The position numbers were made by a program, and so were the translations under genes. Positions 1-7,803 of a stretch of 64,000 bases of DNA are shown here, piece by piece. Numbering within the stretch: the stretch's first letter is position 1; every line of letters starts with the position of its first letter. The notes under the pieces are model-generated. The model was not told the DNA's origin. It ran no database searches and saw only the letters and a program-made list of their open reading frames with translations. Source of the DNA: Pseudomonadales bacterium. GTDB lineage: Bacteria > Pseudomonadota > Gammaproteobacteria > Pseudomonadales > Azotimanducaceae. The DNA is taken from contig JAJDVW010000126.1 of the NCBI GenBank assembly GCA_022825925.1, forward strand, positions 1 through 64,000. Direction: 5' to 3'.

Positions 1-18
1 GCCCAGCAGGCGGAGCCA
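1..18 (+). tRNA. 3' end of a tRNA-Asn gene, cut by the window edge
   Basis: The first 18 bases are identical to the last 18 bases of the complete tRNA-Asn at 2199-2216, including the acceptor 3' strand, the discriminator G and an encoded CCA. Either a second tRNA-Asn copy starts outside the window, or this is a direct-repeat attachment site left by integration at the tRNA 3' end. The sequence in view cannot decide between the two. Confidence 0.6.
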
Positions 19-31
19 ATCAAATCGAACC

Positions 32-430
32 TCACGTCGAACGATCGCTCTCGTAGAGAATCAGGTCGTCCAGGTCGACGTTCAGAACGCGCGCGATAGC
101 CGCCAACGTCTTCGTCGAGCCCTGCCGCCGTCCTCGGACGATCTGCGAGAGATAGGTCGGGTGGATCCCGACCTTCTCCGCGACCTGTCGCTGCCGCATG
201 CCCCGGTGCCGGCAGAACACCGCGATCGGGTGCTCGCCATCGACCAGGGCCTGCACAACTTCCACCGGAAAGGACTCCTCGTCGGACGCCCTGGCGAGGT
301 CGTACAGTTCCTCATCGGTCAACGCCGCCTCAGCTCCACGGGCGCCCGCGAGGCGTTCGAATTCTCGCCATGGCAAGACGGCGAACGCCGGCTGGCCCGC
401 ATCGTCTCGAATGATCCGTGGTTTGTTCAT
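32..430 (-). CDS. HTH (XRE) antitoxin of a RelE-type toxin-antitoxin pair, copy 1
   Basis: This is a DNA-binding antitoxin of about 132 residues. The N-terminus begins MNKPRIIRDDAG and is rich in short Phd-like segments. The C-terminal half is an XRE-type helix-turn-helix, with RQVAEKVGIHPTYLSQIVRG at roughly residues 82-101. It is about 90% identical by eye to the antitoxin at 5885-6271. The ATG at 430 matches the start of that sister copy. In this copy no stop codon separates it from the upstream toxin remnant, so the toxin frame runs straight into the antitoxin. The antitoxin may still be made from its own start as an orphan repressor. Confidence 0.75.
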   Translation of the reverse strand: MNKPRIIRDDAGQPAFAVLPWREFERLAGARGAEAALTDEELYDLARASDEESFPVEVVQALVDGEHPIAVFCRHRGMRQRQVAEKVGIHPTYLSQIVRGRRQGSTKTLAAIARVLNVDLDDLILYESDRST

Positions 431-439
431 GTATGCCCC

Positions 440-720
440 CCATTGCCTGTACGCCTGTCCGCGCGGGGCGATTCGCAGGATGGTGATGTGCTGTCGCTTG
501 TCGTCGCGCTCGAAGACGATGCGTATGCCTCCGACCCGCAACCGGTAACCCCGTCGCCCCTGCAAAGCCCTGACATCGACATCGGGACGCCCCGGATCCT
601 CCGCCAGCTGCTGCAATCGTTCGAGAACGCGCTCACCCTCCTGACGCGGCAACTTGACCAGACAGGTCGGCGCCCCGTATGCGCCAAGCTCACGATCGAA
701 TCTATCGTACTCTGTCGAAG
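440..720 (-). pseudogene. RelE/ParE-family toxin remnant, copy 1 (no start, no stop)
   Basis: The translated frame matches the intact RelE-like toxin at 6281-6544 from LPRQEGERVLERLQQLAED through RIAPRGQAYRQ, the C-terminal half with the conserved arginines of RelE-type mRNA interferases. The N-terminal 20 or so codons have diverged and lack any ATG. The stop codon, TAG in the sister copy, is TGG (440-442) here, so translation would read three codons further into the antitoxin ATG. The toxin is probably inactive. A TTG start near 652 is possible but would give a truncated protein. Confidence 0.7.
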
Positions 721-738
721 AGAAGGGGGGCTGATGGC

Positions 739-1995
739 ATGGACTTCGTGAAGATGTTCGAGGATTGGCGCCGGGTCGTGGCGCGTTCCGTCCTGGTGTT
801 CCACCTCGTGTGCGCCGCGGTGGGGGTGCTCGCGCTGCTCGGCGTGATCTCGACCCCGTTCATGGGCGACCCGTCCCCGGGCGGCGCTGCGCTCGCCACG
901 GCAGCCGTCGCCGGGCTGCTCTGCATGCTTGGGTCGTGTGCGCTCGGGGGTGGAGTTCGCTATGCGGTCTACGGCGACTTCAGGCTGCTGCCGAGCCGGA
1001 GCTTCCGCGACTACTACGCCGGGGACGACGACGGTGGCGAGGGGACGGCCCGCGTGTCGCCGCCGCTTCCCGCACGCACCCAGCGCGGACCCGACGACGA
1101 CCTGGTCGATCGGGCCAGCGAGTTCGTTTCGGGCGGCGACCTGACCGGCTTCCAGGACGTCTTCAACCGGCTCCAGGGCAGCCCGGCGACTCCCCCGGGC
1201 GAGATCTCCGAGGAGCTCGCGCCGCGCATTCGCGAGTTCGGTCTCGAGCGCAACTGCCGCGAACTCTGGGAGCAGGGCTACACCGTGGTCGAAGACGCCG
1301 CGCCGCCGGAGTACTGGCGCGATCTGCGGGCGGCCATCCTCAAGGCCGCTTCCGCTGACCCCGGCGCGAGGGCTGGATCCATGGGCTCCACCTTGATGCC
1401 GAAGTATCCAGTCGTAGCCGAAGCTGCCATCAACCCGAAGATGATGGCGCTCGCGGAGTTCTCGGTGGGCGCCGGGTTCATCCTCAGCAACGTTGCCTCG
1501 TCCATCCGCAGGAAGGGGGACCGGAACATCGGGCTGCACTGCGATCAGGTTTGGCACCCCGTGCCGTTTCCCGAGCACAACCTCTTCCTGACGGCGTGCT
1601 GGGCCTGCGATGACTTTACGCCCGAGGCCGGCCCGACAACCGTCGTCCCGGGCAGCGCGGCACGACGTCGGCCACCGAACCTCGATGAGATCGGCTCGAC
1701 GGCGACCGTGCCCATCGAGTGCAAGGCCGGGTCGATCGCCGTGTGGGACGGTCGGACCTGGCACGACAACGCCACTCGGACGATCGACGGCGAGCGCGCC
1801 GTGCTGCACGTGTCCTACACACGGCTGATGATGCGGCAGATGGAGGTCTACCCCCGGTCGGTCCAGGATCGCCTCGTCGAACAGCACGGCGAGCCGATGG
1901 CCCAGCTCATGGGTCGCTACGACTACCTGGCCAAGCCCGCCGGCAAGGAAGACTTGCAGGGCTTCATGCGCGCGGTGGCGTACTCGCGCAGATAG
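739..1995 (+). CDS. Phytanoyl-CoA dioxygenase (PhyH) family protein with N-terminal membrane anchor
   Basis: The protein has 418 residues. The C-terminal ~250 residues are a PhyH-type Fe(II)/2-oxoglutarate dioxygenase. LHCDQVWHP supplies the H-x-D iron ligands, TWHDNATR the distal histidine, and VPGSAARRRPP is typical of the family. Unusually, the first ~100 residues hold two hydrophobic segments (about residues 15-37 and 44-66) followed by a charged linker, so the enzyme is probably tethered to the inner membrane. The start at 739 follows a G-rich ribosome site. It is divergent from the toxin-antitoxin remnant. The substrate cannot be inferred; a membrane lipid is plausible. Confidence 0.85.
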   Translation: MDFVKMFEDWRRVVARSVLVFHLVCAAVGVLALLGVISTPFMGDPSPGGAALATAAVAGLLCMLGSCALGGGVRYAVYGDFRLLPSRSFRDYYAGDDDGGEGTARVSPPLPARTQRGPDDDLVDRASEFVSGGDLTGFQDVFNRLQGSPATPPGEISEELAPRIREFGLERNCRELWEQGYTVVEDAAPPEYWRDLRAAILKAASADPGARAGSMGSTLMPKYPVVAEAAINPKMMALAEFSVGAGFILSNVASSIRRKGDRNIGLHCDQVWHPVPFPEHNLFLTACWACDDFTPEAGPTTVVPGSAARRRPPNLDEIGSTATVPIECKAGSIAVWDGRTWHDNATRTIDGERAVLHVSYTRLMMRQMEVYPRSVQDRLVEQHGEPMAQLMGRYDYLAKPAGKEDLQGFMRAVAYSRR

Positions 1996-2140
1996 GGCTC
2001 TCGGCGTGCCCTTGCCCGTCACCGGCCGCGGGTGTGGGACGGGTTCTATCGGCGGTAGGGCGCTCACCCTTTGGCGGCGATGACAGGCGATGACGGTCAG
2101 CGGTGCCGGCCTCTTGATCGGTGGTAAACTACCGCGCCTT

Positions 2141-2216
2141 TCCGCCTTAGCTCAGTTGGTAGAGCAGCTGACTGTTAATCAGCGGGTCGCTGGTTCGAGC
2201 CCAGCAGGCGGAGCCA
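2141..2216 (+). tRNA. tRNA-Asn (anticodon GTT)
   Basis: The gene is a complete 76-nt cloverleaf. The acceptor stem TCCGCCT pairs with AGGCGGA, the D-arm contains AGCTCAGTTGGTAGAGC, the anticodon loop is CTGTTAA with anticodon GTT, the T-loop is GGTTCGAGC, and 3' CCA is encoded. Its last 18 bases are repeated at the window start, so this tRNA may be an integration target. Confidence 0.97.
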
Positions 2217-2227
2217 GATTCCGGATT

Positions 2228-2656
2228 TCAGGCGGCTCGGCTTTCGACGACGAGCTCTTGGCCCAGCGCCCGCAGCGCCATATCGATGCGGCCAATGGCA
2301 GTCCCGTGACGCGGGTCGAGCATGCGGCGGACCTCTTTCTCGTTGACGCCCAGCCGCTCGGCGAGGGCGACGCGGGTCAGCCCGCTGTCGCGCAACGCGA
2401 GCGCCAGCGCCGCTTTCGCTGCCGTCACGGGCGGAACTGCCACCAGCTGCTCATCCGCCAGGCGTGCGCTCGGCGCCGGGATCGTATCGACGCGGTTGAT
2501 GCGCCCCGCCATCGCTTCCTCGAGCGCGTCCGCGGCGTCGGTCAGCGCCTCGCCCTCGTCGGCGCCCGAGGTCAGGCACTCGGGCAGATCGCGGAACGAG
2601 ACGACGATCTCGCCGTCGGAGTGGCGCTGCAGTCGCGTCGGGCAAGTAAATCGCAT
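2228..2656 (-). CDS. HicB-family antitoxin, orphan
   Basis: The protein has 142 residues. The N-terminal half is a partial RNase-H-like HicB fold (IVVSFRDLPECLTSGADEGE, residues ~17-36). The C-terminal half is a small helix-turn-helix (LTRVALAERLGVNEKEVRRM) used for autoregulation. ATG 2656 is chosen because GGAG lies 7-8 nt upstream. No HicA toxin is adjacent: the tRNA-Asn lies downstream and a ureohydrolase gene upstream on the same strand. It may therefore act only as a DNA-binding protein or protect against HicA encoded elsewhere, such as the HicA-like gene at 59760-59966. Confidence 0.8.
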   Translation of the reverse strand: MRFTCPTRLQRHSDGEIVVSFRDLPECLTSGADEGEALTDAADALEEAMAGRINRVDTIPAPSARLADEQLVAVPPVTAAKAALALALRDSGLTRVALAERLGVNEKEVRRMLDPRHGTAIGRIDMALRALGQELVVESRAA

Positions 2657-2706
2657 GGCAGTCTCCAATGTGCAAGGGGCTCACCGCCCCGCGTCCGCCG
2701 GCCGCG

Positions 2707-3708
2707 TCAGCTCCGGCCCCGCCGCTCCACCGTCTCCGCCAGCAGACACAGGATCTCGAACATCATCTGCACGCCGGTCAGCCCGGTCGTGCCGGAGGGA
2801 TCGAAGGGCGGGGACACTTCGACCACGTCGCCGGCGACGATGTCGAGCCCCCGCAGGCCCCGCACCATCTGCTGCGCCTCGTACGTGGTGAAGCCCCCGA
2901 CCTCCGGGGTACCGGTACCCGGAGCGAACACGGGGTCGAGGCCGTCCACGTCGAAGCTCAGGTACGTCGGGCCATCGCCCGCGACCTCGCGGGCCCGCTC
3001 GATGACCGCCGGGATGCCCATCGCGTACAGGTCCTCGATGTGGATGACGGTCATCCCGGACTCGTAGCTGAACGCCCACAGCGGCTCCGCCGGACCGCGG
3101 ATGCCGATCTGGATCGTGCGCTTCGGATCGAGCGCGCCGTCCTCCACGGCCACCTTGAACGGTCCACCGTGATGGTGCTTGTGGCCGAACAGCTCGGGTC
3201 CCGTGTCGCAATGCGCGTCGAAGTGTACGAGGCCGAGGGGCTGTCCCTGCGCGCGGGCCAGCGCGCGCATGATGGGCAGGGTGATGGAGTGGTCGCCCCC
3301 GGCGCTGAGGGGCAGGACACCGGCTGCCGCGATCCCGTCGTAGTGGCGCTCGATGTCCGTGATCGCGTCGTCGAGCCGGTAGACCCCCTCGATGGGCACG
3401 TCCCCGAAGTCGGCCACGTCCGCCAGATCGTAGGGGCGCACGCCGGTCTGATGGCAGACCATCCCCATGAGCGTCGACTGGTCCCGCAGGTGCCGGGGGC
3501 CGTGGCGGGCGCCGGGCCGATTGGTCACGCCCCCGTCGAACGGCACCCCGACGATGCCGATGTCGACGTCGGTCCATGCATCCGGGTCGCCACGCAGCGG
3601 GCGGCGCATGAACGTCGCAACGCCCGAGTAGCGCGGCTCGTGCTTCTCGCCCCAGGCCCGCCGGCGTTCGTCCGGCACGTCATGACGATGACCGCCGTCA
3701 CGGCTCAC
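2707..3708 (-). CDS. Agmatinase/arginase-family ureohydrolase
   Basis: The product is a 333-residue Mn-dependent ureohydrolase that splits a guanidino substrate to urea plus an amine. All metal-binding motifs are present: GGDHS (~residues 138-142), DAHCDT (~164-169) and SFDVDGLDPVFAPGTGTPE (~248-266), and the length fits the family. It could be an agmatinase, guanidinobutyrase, guanidinopropionase or guanidine hydrolase; motifs alone cannot separate these. The downstream gene on the same strand is hicB and the upstream neighbour is a monooxygenase with a 21-bp gap, so co-transcription with the monooxygenase is possible. Confidence 0.88.
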   Translation of the reverse strand: MSRDGGHRHDVPDERRRAWGEKHEPRYSGVATFMRRPLRGDPDAWTDVDIGIVGVPFDGGVTNRPGARHGPRHLRDQSTLMGMVCHQTGVRPYDLADVADFGDVPIEGVYRLDDAITDIERHYDGIAAAGVLPLSAGGDHSITLPIMRALARAQGQPLGLVHFDAHCDTGPELFGHKHHHGGPFKVAVEDGALDPKRTIQIGIRGPAEPLWAFSYESGMTVIHIEDLYAMGIPAVIERAREVAGDGPTYLSFDVDGLDPVFAPGTGTPEVGGFTTYEAQQMVRGLRGLDIVAGDVVEVSPPFDPSGTTGLTGVQMMFEILCLLAETVERRGRS

Positions 3709-3729
3709 GGGAGGATCCTCCTGGCGACG

Positions 3730-5694
3730 TCAGCGCACCTCGAGGTCCGCGAAGTCCGGCTCCCGCAGCGCGTTCCAGACCTCCAGCGGCGTAAGCGGAT
3801 TCTGCGTCGCGGAGCGGCCGAACTTCGTCCAGTAGTAGTTCTCCGCACGGGGGTCGCTCCACGCCATGCCGCGGTTGCGCTCGTCGAGCATCTCGTTGTA
3901 GCGCCGGTAGGGCTCTTCCCTGACGTCGATCGACTGCCTGTCGTCGAGGATGAGCCGCTCGATGCACCGGAGCGCGTAGTACGTCTCCATCTCCTGGAAC
4001 GCCGGGACCAGCAGGCCGCCGTTGGTGTTGGGGCCGTACAGCGTCCACAGGTTGGGGCAGCCGGGGATCATCGCGCCGAGGTAACCCTGCGCACCGGTCT
4101 GCGACCACAGTTCCTCGACGGTCCTGCCGCCGCGGCCGGTGATCGACATCGGGAACAGGTACTCGGTCGCCTTGAATCCGGTCGCGTAGACGATGGCATC
4201 CACCTCGTGGATTTCGCCGTCCCCGGTCTCCACGCCCGTTTCGGTGATCCCGCGGATGCCGTCGGTGACGAGCGTGACGTTGTCGCGCTGGATGGCGTCG
4301 AGAATGCTGTACTCGGGGTCCACCAGCACGGGACGCGCCGAGAGCACCGGGTGTTCCGGCGTCATCTTCGCGACCAGGTCCGGGTCGCCCAGCTTCTCTT
4401 CCAGGAACGCGATGCAGTTGTCGCGAGCGGCCTTGTTCACCGGGCTGGTCGCGTGCTCGTCCTGGAAGTGCGGATCGACCTGCGCGAGGGGCCCGAACCC
4501 CGCGATGAATCCCGCCGCGATGCGCAGGCGCATGAAGTTCGTGTGGTACGGCAGGTTGCGGTCCAGCCAGGGCACCTGCGACGGAAACGCCGAGCGATAG
4601 CCCGGCGCCCCGAAGAGCCACTGGGGGGTGCGCTGGAAGACGGTGACATGCCCGGCCTCGAGCGCCAGTTCCGGGACCATCTGGATGCCCGTGCACCCGG
4701 TGCCGATCACCGCCACCCGCTTGCCCTTCGGATCGAACCCGTCAGGCCAGCGCGCCGTGTGCCAGGACGGACCGCGGAAGCGTTCCATGCCGGGGATGTC
4801 CGGCATGTTGGGGCGATTGAGGAAGCCCACCGCGGTGATCACGGCGTTCGAGCGCAGGGTGCGCCGACCCTCCGGCCCGTCGACCGTGAGGTCCCACATC
4901 GAGGCCGCCTCGTCCCACACGAGCGAGCGGACCTCCGTGTTGAAGGTGATGTCGCCGCGCACGTCGAACGTATCGGCCACCCAGTTGAAGTACTTCCGGT
5001 TCTCGGTCCAGGGACAGAACGGATACGCGTAGCTGTAGTCGACGCCGAAAACGTGGGTGTAGAGCCGGCTCGGAGTATCGACCCGCGCGCCTGGATAGCG
5101 GTTCTCGTACCAGGTGCCGCCGACGTCGCCGTTCTTCTCGATGACCGAGAACGGAATGCCCGCCCGCTTGAGCTGGATGGCCGCGTTGAGACCCCCCATT
5201 CCGGCGCCGATGACGGTGACGGAGAAGTCCTCGCGTCGCCCCGTCGGCTCCCGTGACCATTCCAGTGCGCGCGCCCAGGGATTCAGGCCCAGCTCTTCGA
5301 GCCACAGGTCGGTCGCGTCGGGGTCGGGCTCGGCGCCCATGGTCAGGGCCGCGCTCGTCAGCAGGCGGTCGGTTGGACCGACGCCCAGCGCGCCGGCGCC
5401 ACTGTCCCGATAGGACTTGAGGAACTCGGCGGCCTTCCGGCGGACCAGGTCGGCGTCTTCCTCGTCCAGGGTCAGGCCGCCGAACAGGCCGGGGCCGCGG
5501 CGCGCCACGGGCTGCGTCGCCGCGATCTCCGCATCGCCCGTGAGTTGATAGATCAGGCCCCTGAGCACCATCGGGTCGCCGTGGCGCGTCGCATCGTCGA
5601 TGGTTGCGTCACTAGCCCCGAGCAGCTCTTCGCGAGCCGGCGCATCCGTGATCGAGGTAGGCTCGCTCAGTTCCAGGAGTTGCTCTTCCGCCAT
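3730..5694 (-). CDS. Flavin-containing Baeyer-Villiger monooxygenase, HAPMO-like
   Basis: The protein has 654 residues. It has an FAD Rossmann motif VIGAGMGGLNAA (~residue 180), GGTWYENRYPGARVD, the BVMO fingerprint FRGPSWHTARWP, and an NADPH Rossmann motif VIGTGCTG. The roughly 175-residue N-terminal extension before the FAD motif resembles the 4-hydroxyacetophenone monooxygenase subgroup rather than cyclohexanone monooxygenases. It would insert an oxygen into a ketone to give an ester or lactone, using NADPH and O2. No substrate can be assigned. The gene is complete, with ATG start and no frameshift. Confidence 0.9.
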   Translation of the reverse strand: MAEEQLLELSEPTSITDAPAREELLGASDATIDDATRHGDPMVLRGLIYQLTGDAEIAATQPVARRGPGLFGGLTLDEEDADLVRRKAAEFLKSYRDSGAGALGVGPTDRLLTSAALTMGAEPDPDATDLWLEELGLNPWARALEWSREPTGRREDFSVTVIGAGMGGLNAAIQLKRAGIPFSVIEKNGDVGGTWYENRYPGARVDTPSRLYTHVFGVDYSYAYPFCPWTENRKYFNWVADTFDVRGDITFNTEVRSLVWDEAASMWDLTVDGPEGRRTLRSNAVITAVGFLNRPNMPDIPGMERFRGPSWHTARWPDGFDPKGKRVAVIGTGCTGIQMVPELALEAGHVTVFQRTPQWLFGAPGYRSAFPSQVPWLDRNLPYHTNFMRLRIAAGFIAGFGPLAQVDPHFQDEHATSPVNKAARDNCIAFLEEKLGDPDLVAKMTPEHPVLSARPVLVDPEYSILDAIQRDNVTLVTDGIRGITETGVETGDGEIHEVDAIVYATGFKATEYLFPMSITGRGGRTVEELWSQTGAQGYLGAMIPGCPNLWTLYGPNTNGGLLVPAFQEMETYYALRCIERLILDDRQSIDVREEPYRRYNEMLDERNRGMAWSDPRAENYYWTKFGRSATQNPLTPLEVWNALREPDFADLEVR

Positions 5695-5884
5695 CGGTGC
5701 GCGCCTGTGTTCCGTTCGAATGGGGCGCTACGATAACGTATCGGCGCCCGACGGGAACAGCGCCCGGCCGCCGCCGCTCCTCCCGCCCTCGACAGCGCCG
5801 CTGACCACCGGATGGACGCCCGGACCAGTCTTCGGCTGCAAGCCCGGCGATCGTGCCGAGCACTTCGAGCCTCACGCCAGACGT

Positions 5885-6271
5885 TCAGCTCTCGTAGCGG
5901 ACCAGGTCGTCCAGCTCGACATTCAGAACCCGCGCGATGGCCGCCAACGTCGCCGTCGAGCCATGACGCCGACCTCTCACAATCTGCGAGAGGTAGGTCG
6001 GGTGAATGCCGACCTTCTCGGCGACGTGTCGCTGCCGCATCCCCCGGTGCCGGCAGAAAACCGCGATCGGGTGCTCGCCGTCGACGAGGGCTTTCACGAC
6101 TTCCACCGGGAACGACTCCTCGTCGGATGCCTTGGCAAGGTCGTACAGTTCCTCATCGGCCAACGCCGCCTCGGCTCCGCGGACCCCCGCCAGGCGCTCG
6201 AACTCTCGCCACGGCAAAACGGCAAACGCCGGTTGGCCGGCATCGTCTCGAATGATCTGTGGCTTGTTCAT
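5885..6271 (-). CDS. HTH (XRE) antitoxin, copy 2 (intact pair)
   Basis: This 128-residue antitoxin is the close sister of the one at 32-430, differing at about a dozen positions. A C-terminal XRE helix-turn-helix (VAEKVGIHPTYLSQIVRGRR) binds operator DNA, and the N-terminal part probably binds the toxin. It starts 9 nt after the stop codon of the upstream toxin in the same reading frame, so the pair is co-transcribed in toxin-antitoxin order, as in HigBA-type loci. Confidence 0.85.
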   Translation of the reverse strand: MNKPQIIRDDAGQPAFAVLPWREFERLAGVRGAEAALADEELYDLAKASDEESFPVEVVKALVDGEHPIAVFCRHRGMRQRHVAEKVGIHPTYLSQIVRGRRHGSTATLAAIARVLNVELDDLVRYES

Positions 6272-6280
6272 GCCTGTATC

Positions 6281-6544
6281 CTATTGCCTGTAGACCTGTC
6301 CGCGCGGAGCGATTCGCAGGACGGCGATGTGTCGTCGCTCGTCGTCGCGCTCAAAGACGACACGCATGTTCCCGACCCGTAACCGGTACCCCGGCCGCCC
6401 CCGCAGCGCCTTGACATCAATATCGGGGCGTCCCGGGCTTTCCGCCAGCTTCTGCAGTTGTTCGAGAACCCGCTGACCCTCCGAGCGCGGCAACTTGACC
6501 ATCGTCTTCAAGGCCTGCCGCTTGAACGTAAGCTCGTAGGTCAC
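6281..6544 (-). CDS. RelE/ParE-family toxin (HigB-like), copy 2
   Basis: The product is a predicted mRNA interferase of 87 residues if it starts at GTG 6544 (VTYELTFKRQALKTM); a TTG at 6562 is an alternative. The RelE-fold core is GRPGYRLRVGNMRVVFERDD followed by IAVLRIAPRGQVYRQ, with the conserved arginines. It ends in TAG, which is TGG in copy 1. The inverted repeat at 6555-6594 lies directly upstream and is a likely autoregulatory operator. Gene order and size fit type II toxin-antitoxin loci. Confidence 0.83.
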   Translation of the reverse strand: MTYELTFKRQALKTMVKLPRSEGQRVLEQLQKLAESPGRPDIDVKALRGRPGYRLRVGNMRVVFERDDERRHIAVLRIAPRGQVYRQ

Positions 6545-6554
6545 GGCCAACAAA

Positions 6555-6594
6555 TATAGCAAATAGACTTTCGTTAAGAAAGCAAATTGCTATA
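6555..6594. promoter_or_regulatory. Inverted-repeat operator/promoter of the RelE/HTH pair
   Basis: An AT-rich imperfect palindrome has outer arms TATAGCAA and TTGCTATA and inner arms CTTTC and GAAAG around GTTAA. It sits immediately upstream of the toxin start in otherwise GC-rich DNA, where an antitoxin-bound operator overlapping the promoter is expected. The role is inferred from position. Confidence 0.55.
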
Positions 6595-6720
6595 CAACGC
6601 GTTCGAGCGCCGGCAGACTACGGCACATCGGCACGCAGTGGGGAAGCGCAACTCGGTCGTGCCTTCAGCTGCAGACTGTTCGCGGGCCTCGGCCCAACCC
6701 GCTCGGGCGGTCGCAGGGAC

Positions 6721-7767
6721 TTACCCGCCCGACGCCTGCACCCGATCAACGACCCGCACCAGGGCCGCCGCGATGTCCTCCGGCACTTCCTCCTGCAGGA
6801 AGTGGCCGCCCCCCGTCTCCATGACGGGTGCCTTCGGGAAGCTCCGTTTCATCGCCGGGAGTTGCCCGCCCAGGATCGGGTCGTGCATCCCCCAGACGAT
6901 CTCCGCGGGGATGTCCAACCCCTGAACGTACTGTCCGATCACCCGCATCGGCGGCGTCGATGGATGCTCCGGGCCGTCGGGGACCATGCGCATCATGGCC
7001 AGCGGCGCCTTGTCGTTGCCGCTCTCTTCCACGGGTCTGGCGTAGAGTTCCAGCACATCGGTCGGAAGGGAAGCGGGGTCGCCCTGGGTCCGCGGCAGGT
7101 TCTCGAAGATCGAGACGAGCGCCTCGAAGACGAGCTCTCCGACGACCGGTCTCCTGGCCATCCGATGGCCGGGCGAAAGGTCCCCTTCCGCTGCCCCCTC
7201 CCGCTCGCCGAAGAGCGTGTTCAGCACGACGACCCCCTTCAGCAACCCGGGCGAGGCCGCGAGGGCCCCCATGCCGATCGGCCCGCCCCAGTCCTGGCCC
7301 GCGAACACCACTTCCGTCATCCGGAGCTTCTCGAGAACACGGCCGATCCAGCGGATGTGGTTGTCCAACGTGTGCTCGCTCGCCGGCACCTTGCTCGAGA
7401 ATCCCAGTCCCACCAGCGTCGGCATGATCACGCGGACCCGGTCCGTCGGCAGCGCCGCCGCCACCTTGCGGTATAGGAAGCCCGACGTGGGGTTGCCGTG
7501 CAGGAGCAGGATCGGGAAACCGGTTCCCACTTCGAGGACGTGGACCTTGATCCCCGGCTCGACCTCGACGAAGTAGCTCTCGTACGCGTCCGTGACGAAC
7601 TTCGCCGCGGCGTCCGGCAGGGGGAAGGCCTCGAAGTCGCCGGCATCGAGGGTCACGACGCCGCTTCCCGTCGGAACGACCCGCTCTCCATCGCGCGTGA
7701 GCAAAGCCGCGAACAGGAGCGCCGCGACCGCGACCGCCCCCAACGCCATCAGGATTCGTGACTTCAA
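6721..7767 (-). CDS. Alpha/beta hydrolase, haloalkane-dehalogenase-like, exported or membrane-anchored
   Basis: The protein has 348 residues. A hydrophobic N-terminus (residues 5-23) looks like a signal peptide or anchor. The hydrolase core has the oxyanion motif HGNPTSGFLYRK, the nucleophile elbow GQDWGG with Asp, and the catalytic histidine in GGGHFLQEE. An Asp nucleophile is the signature of haloalkane dehalogenases and epoxide hydrolases rather than Ser esterases. Haloalkane dehalogenases are often cytoplasmic, so the leader is notable. Substrate unknown. Confidence 0.8.
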   Translation of the reverse strand: MKSRILMALGAVAVAALLFAALLTRDGERVVPTGSGVVTLDAGDFEAFPLPDAAAKFVTDAYESYFVEVEPGIKVHVLEVGTGFPILLLHGNPTSGFLYRKVAAALPTDRVRVIMPTLVGLGFSSKVPASEHTLDNHIRWIGRVLEKLRMTEVVFAGQDWGGPIGMGALAASPGLLKGVVVLNTLFGEREGAAEGDLSPGHRMARRPVVGELVFEALVSIFENLPRTQGDPASLPTDVLELYARPVEESGNDKAPLAMMRMVPDGPEHPSTPPMRVIGQYVQGLDIPAEIVWGMHDPILGGQLPAMKRSFPKAPVMETGGGHFLQEEVPEDIAAALVRVVDRVQASGG

Positions 7768-7803
7768 GGGAGTGGCCCCCGGTCCGCTTACGTCCCTGCC
7801 CCG

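Noticed and set aside
32-652. A genuine single 206-residue toxin-antitoxin fusion protein
   Set aside because: The frame is open, but the toxin lacks its N-terminal segment and any ATG, and the intact sister locus has separate proteins, so decay is more likely than a designed fusion.
427-2067. A 546-codon minus-strand frame covering the PhyH gene
   Set aside because: Shadow of the PhyH gene at 739-1995; no recognisable family and biased composition.
2668-5256. An 862-codon open frame on the plus strand
   Set aside because: It is antisense to the ureohydrolase and BVMO genes, has Arg/Pro/Gly-rich low-complexity composition typical of GC-rich shadow frames, and shows no domain.
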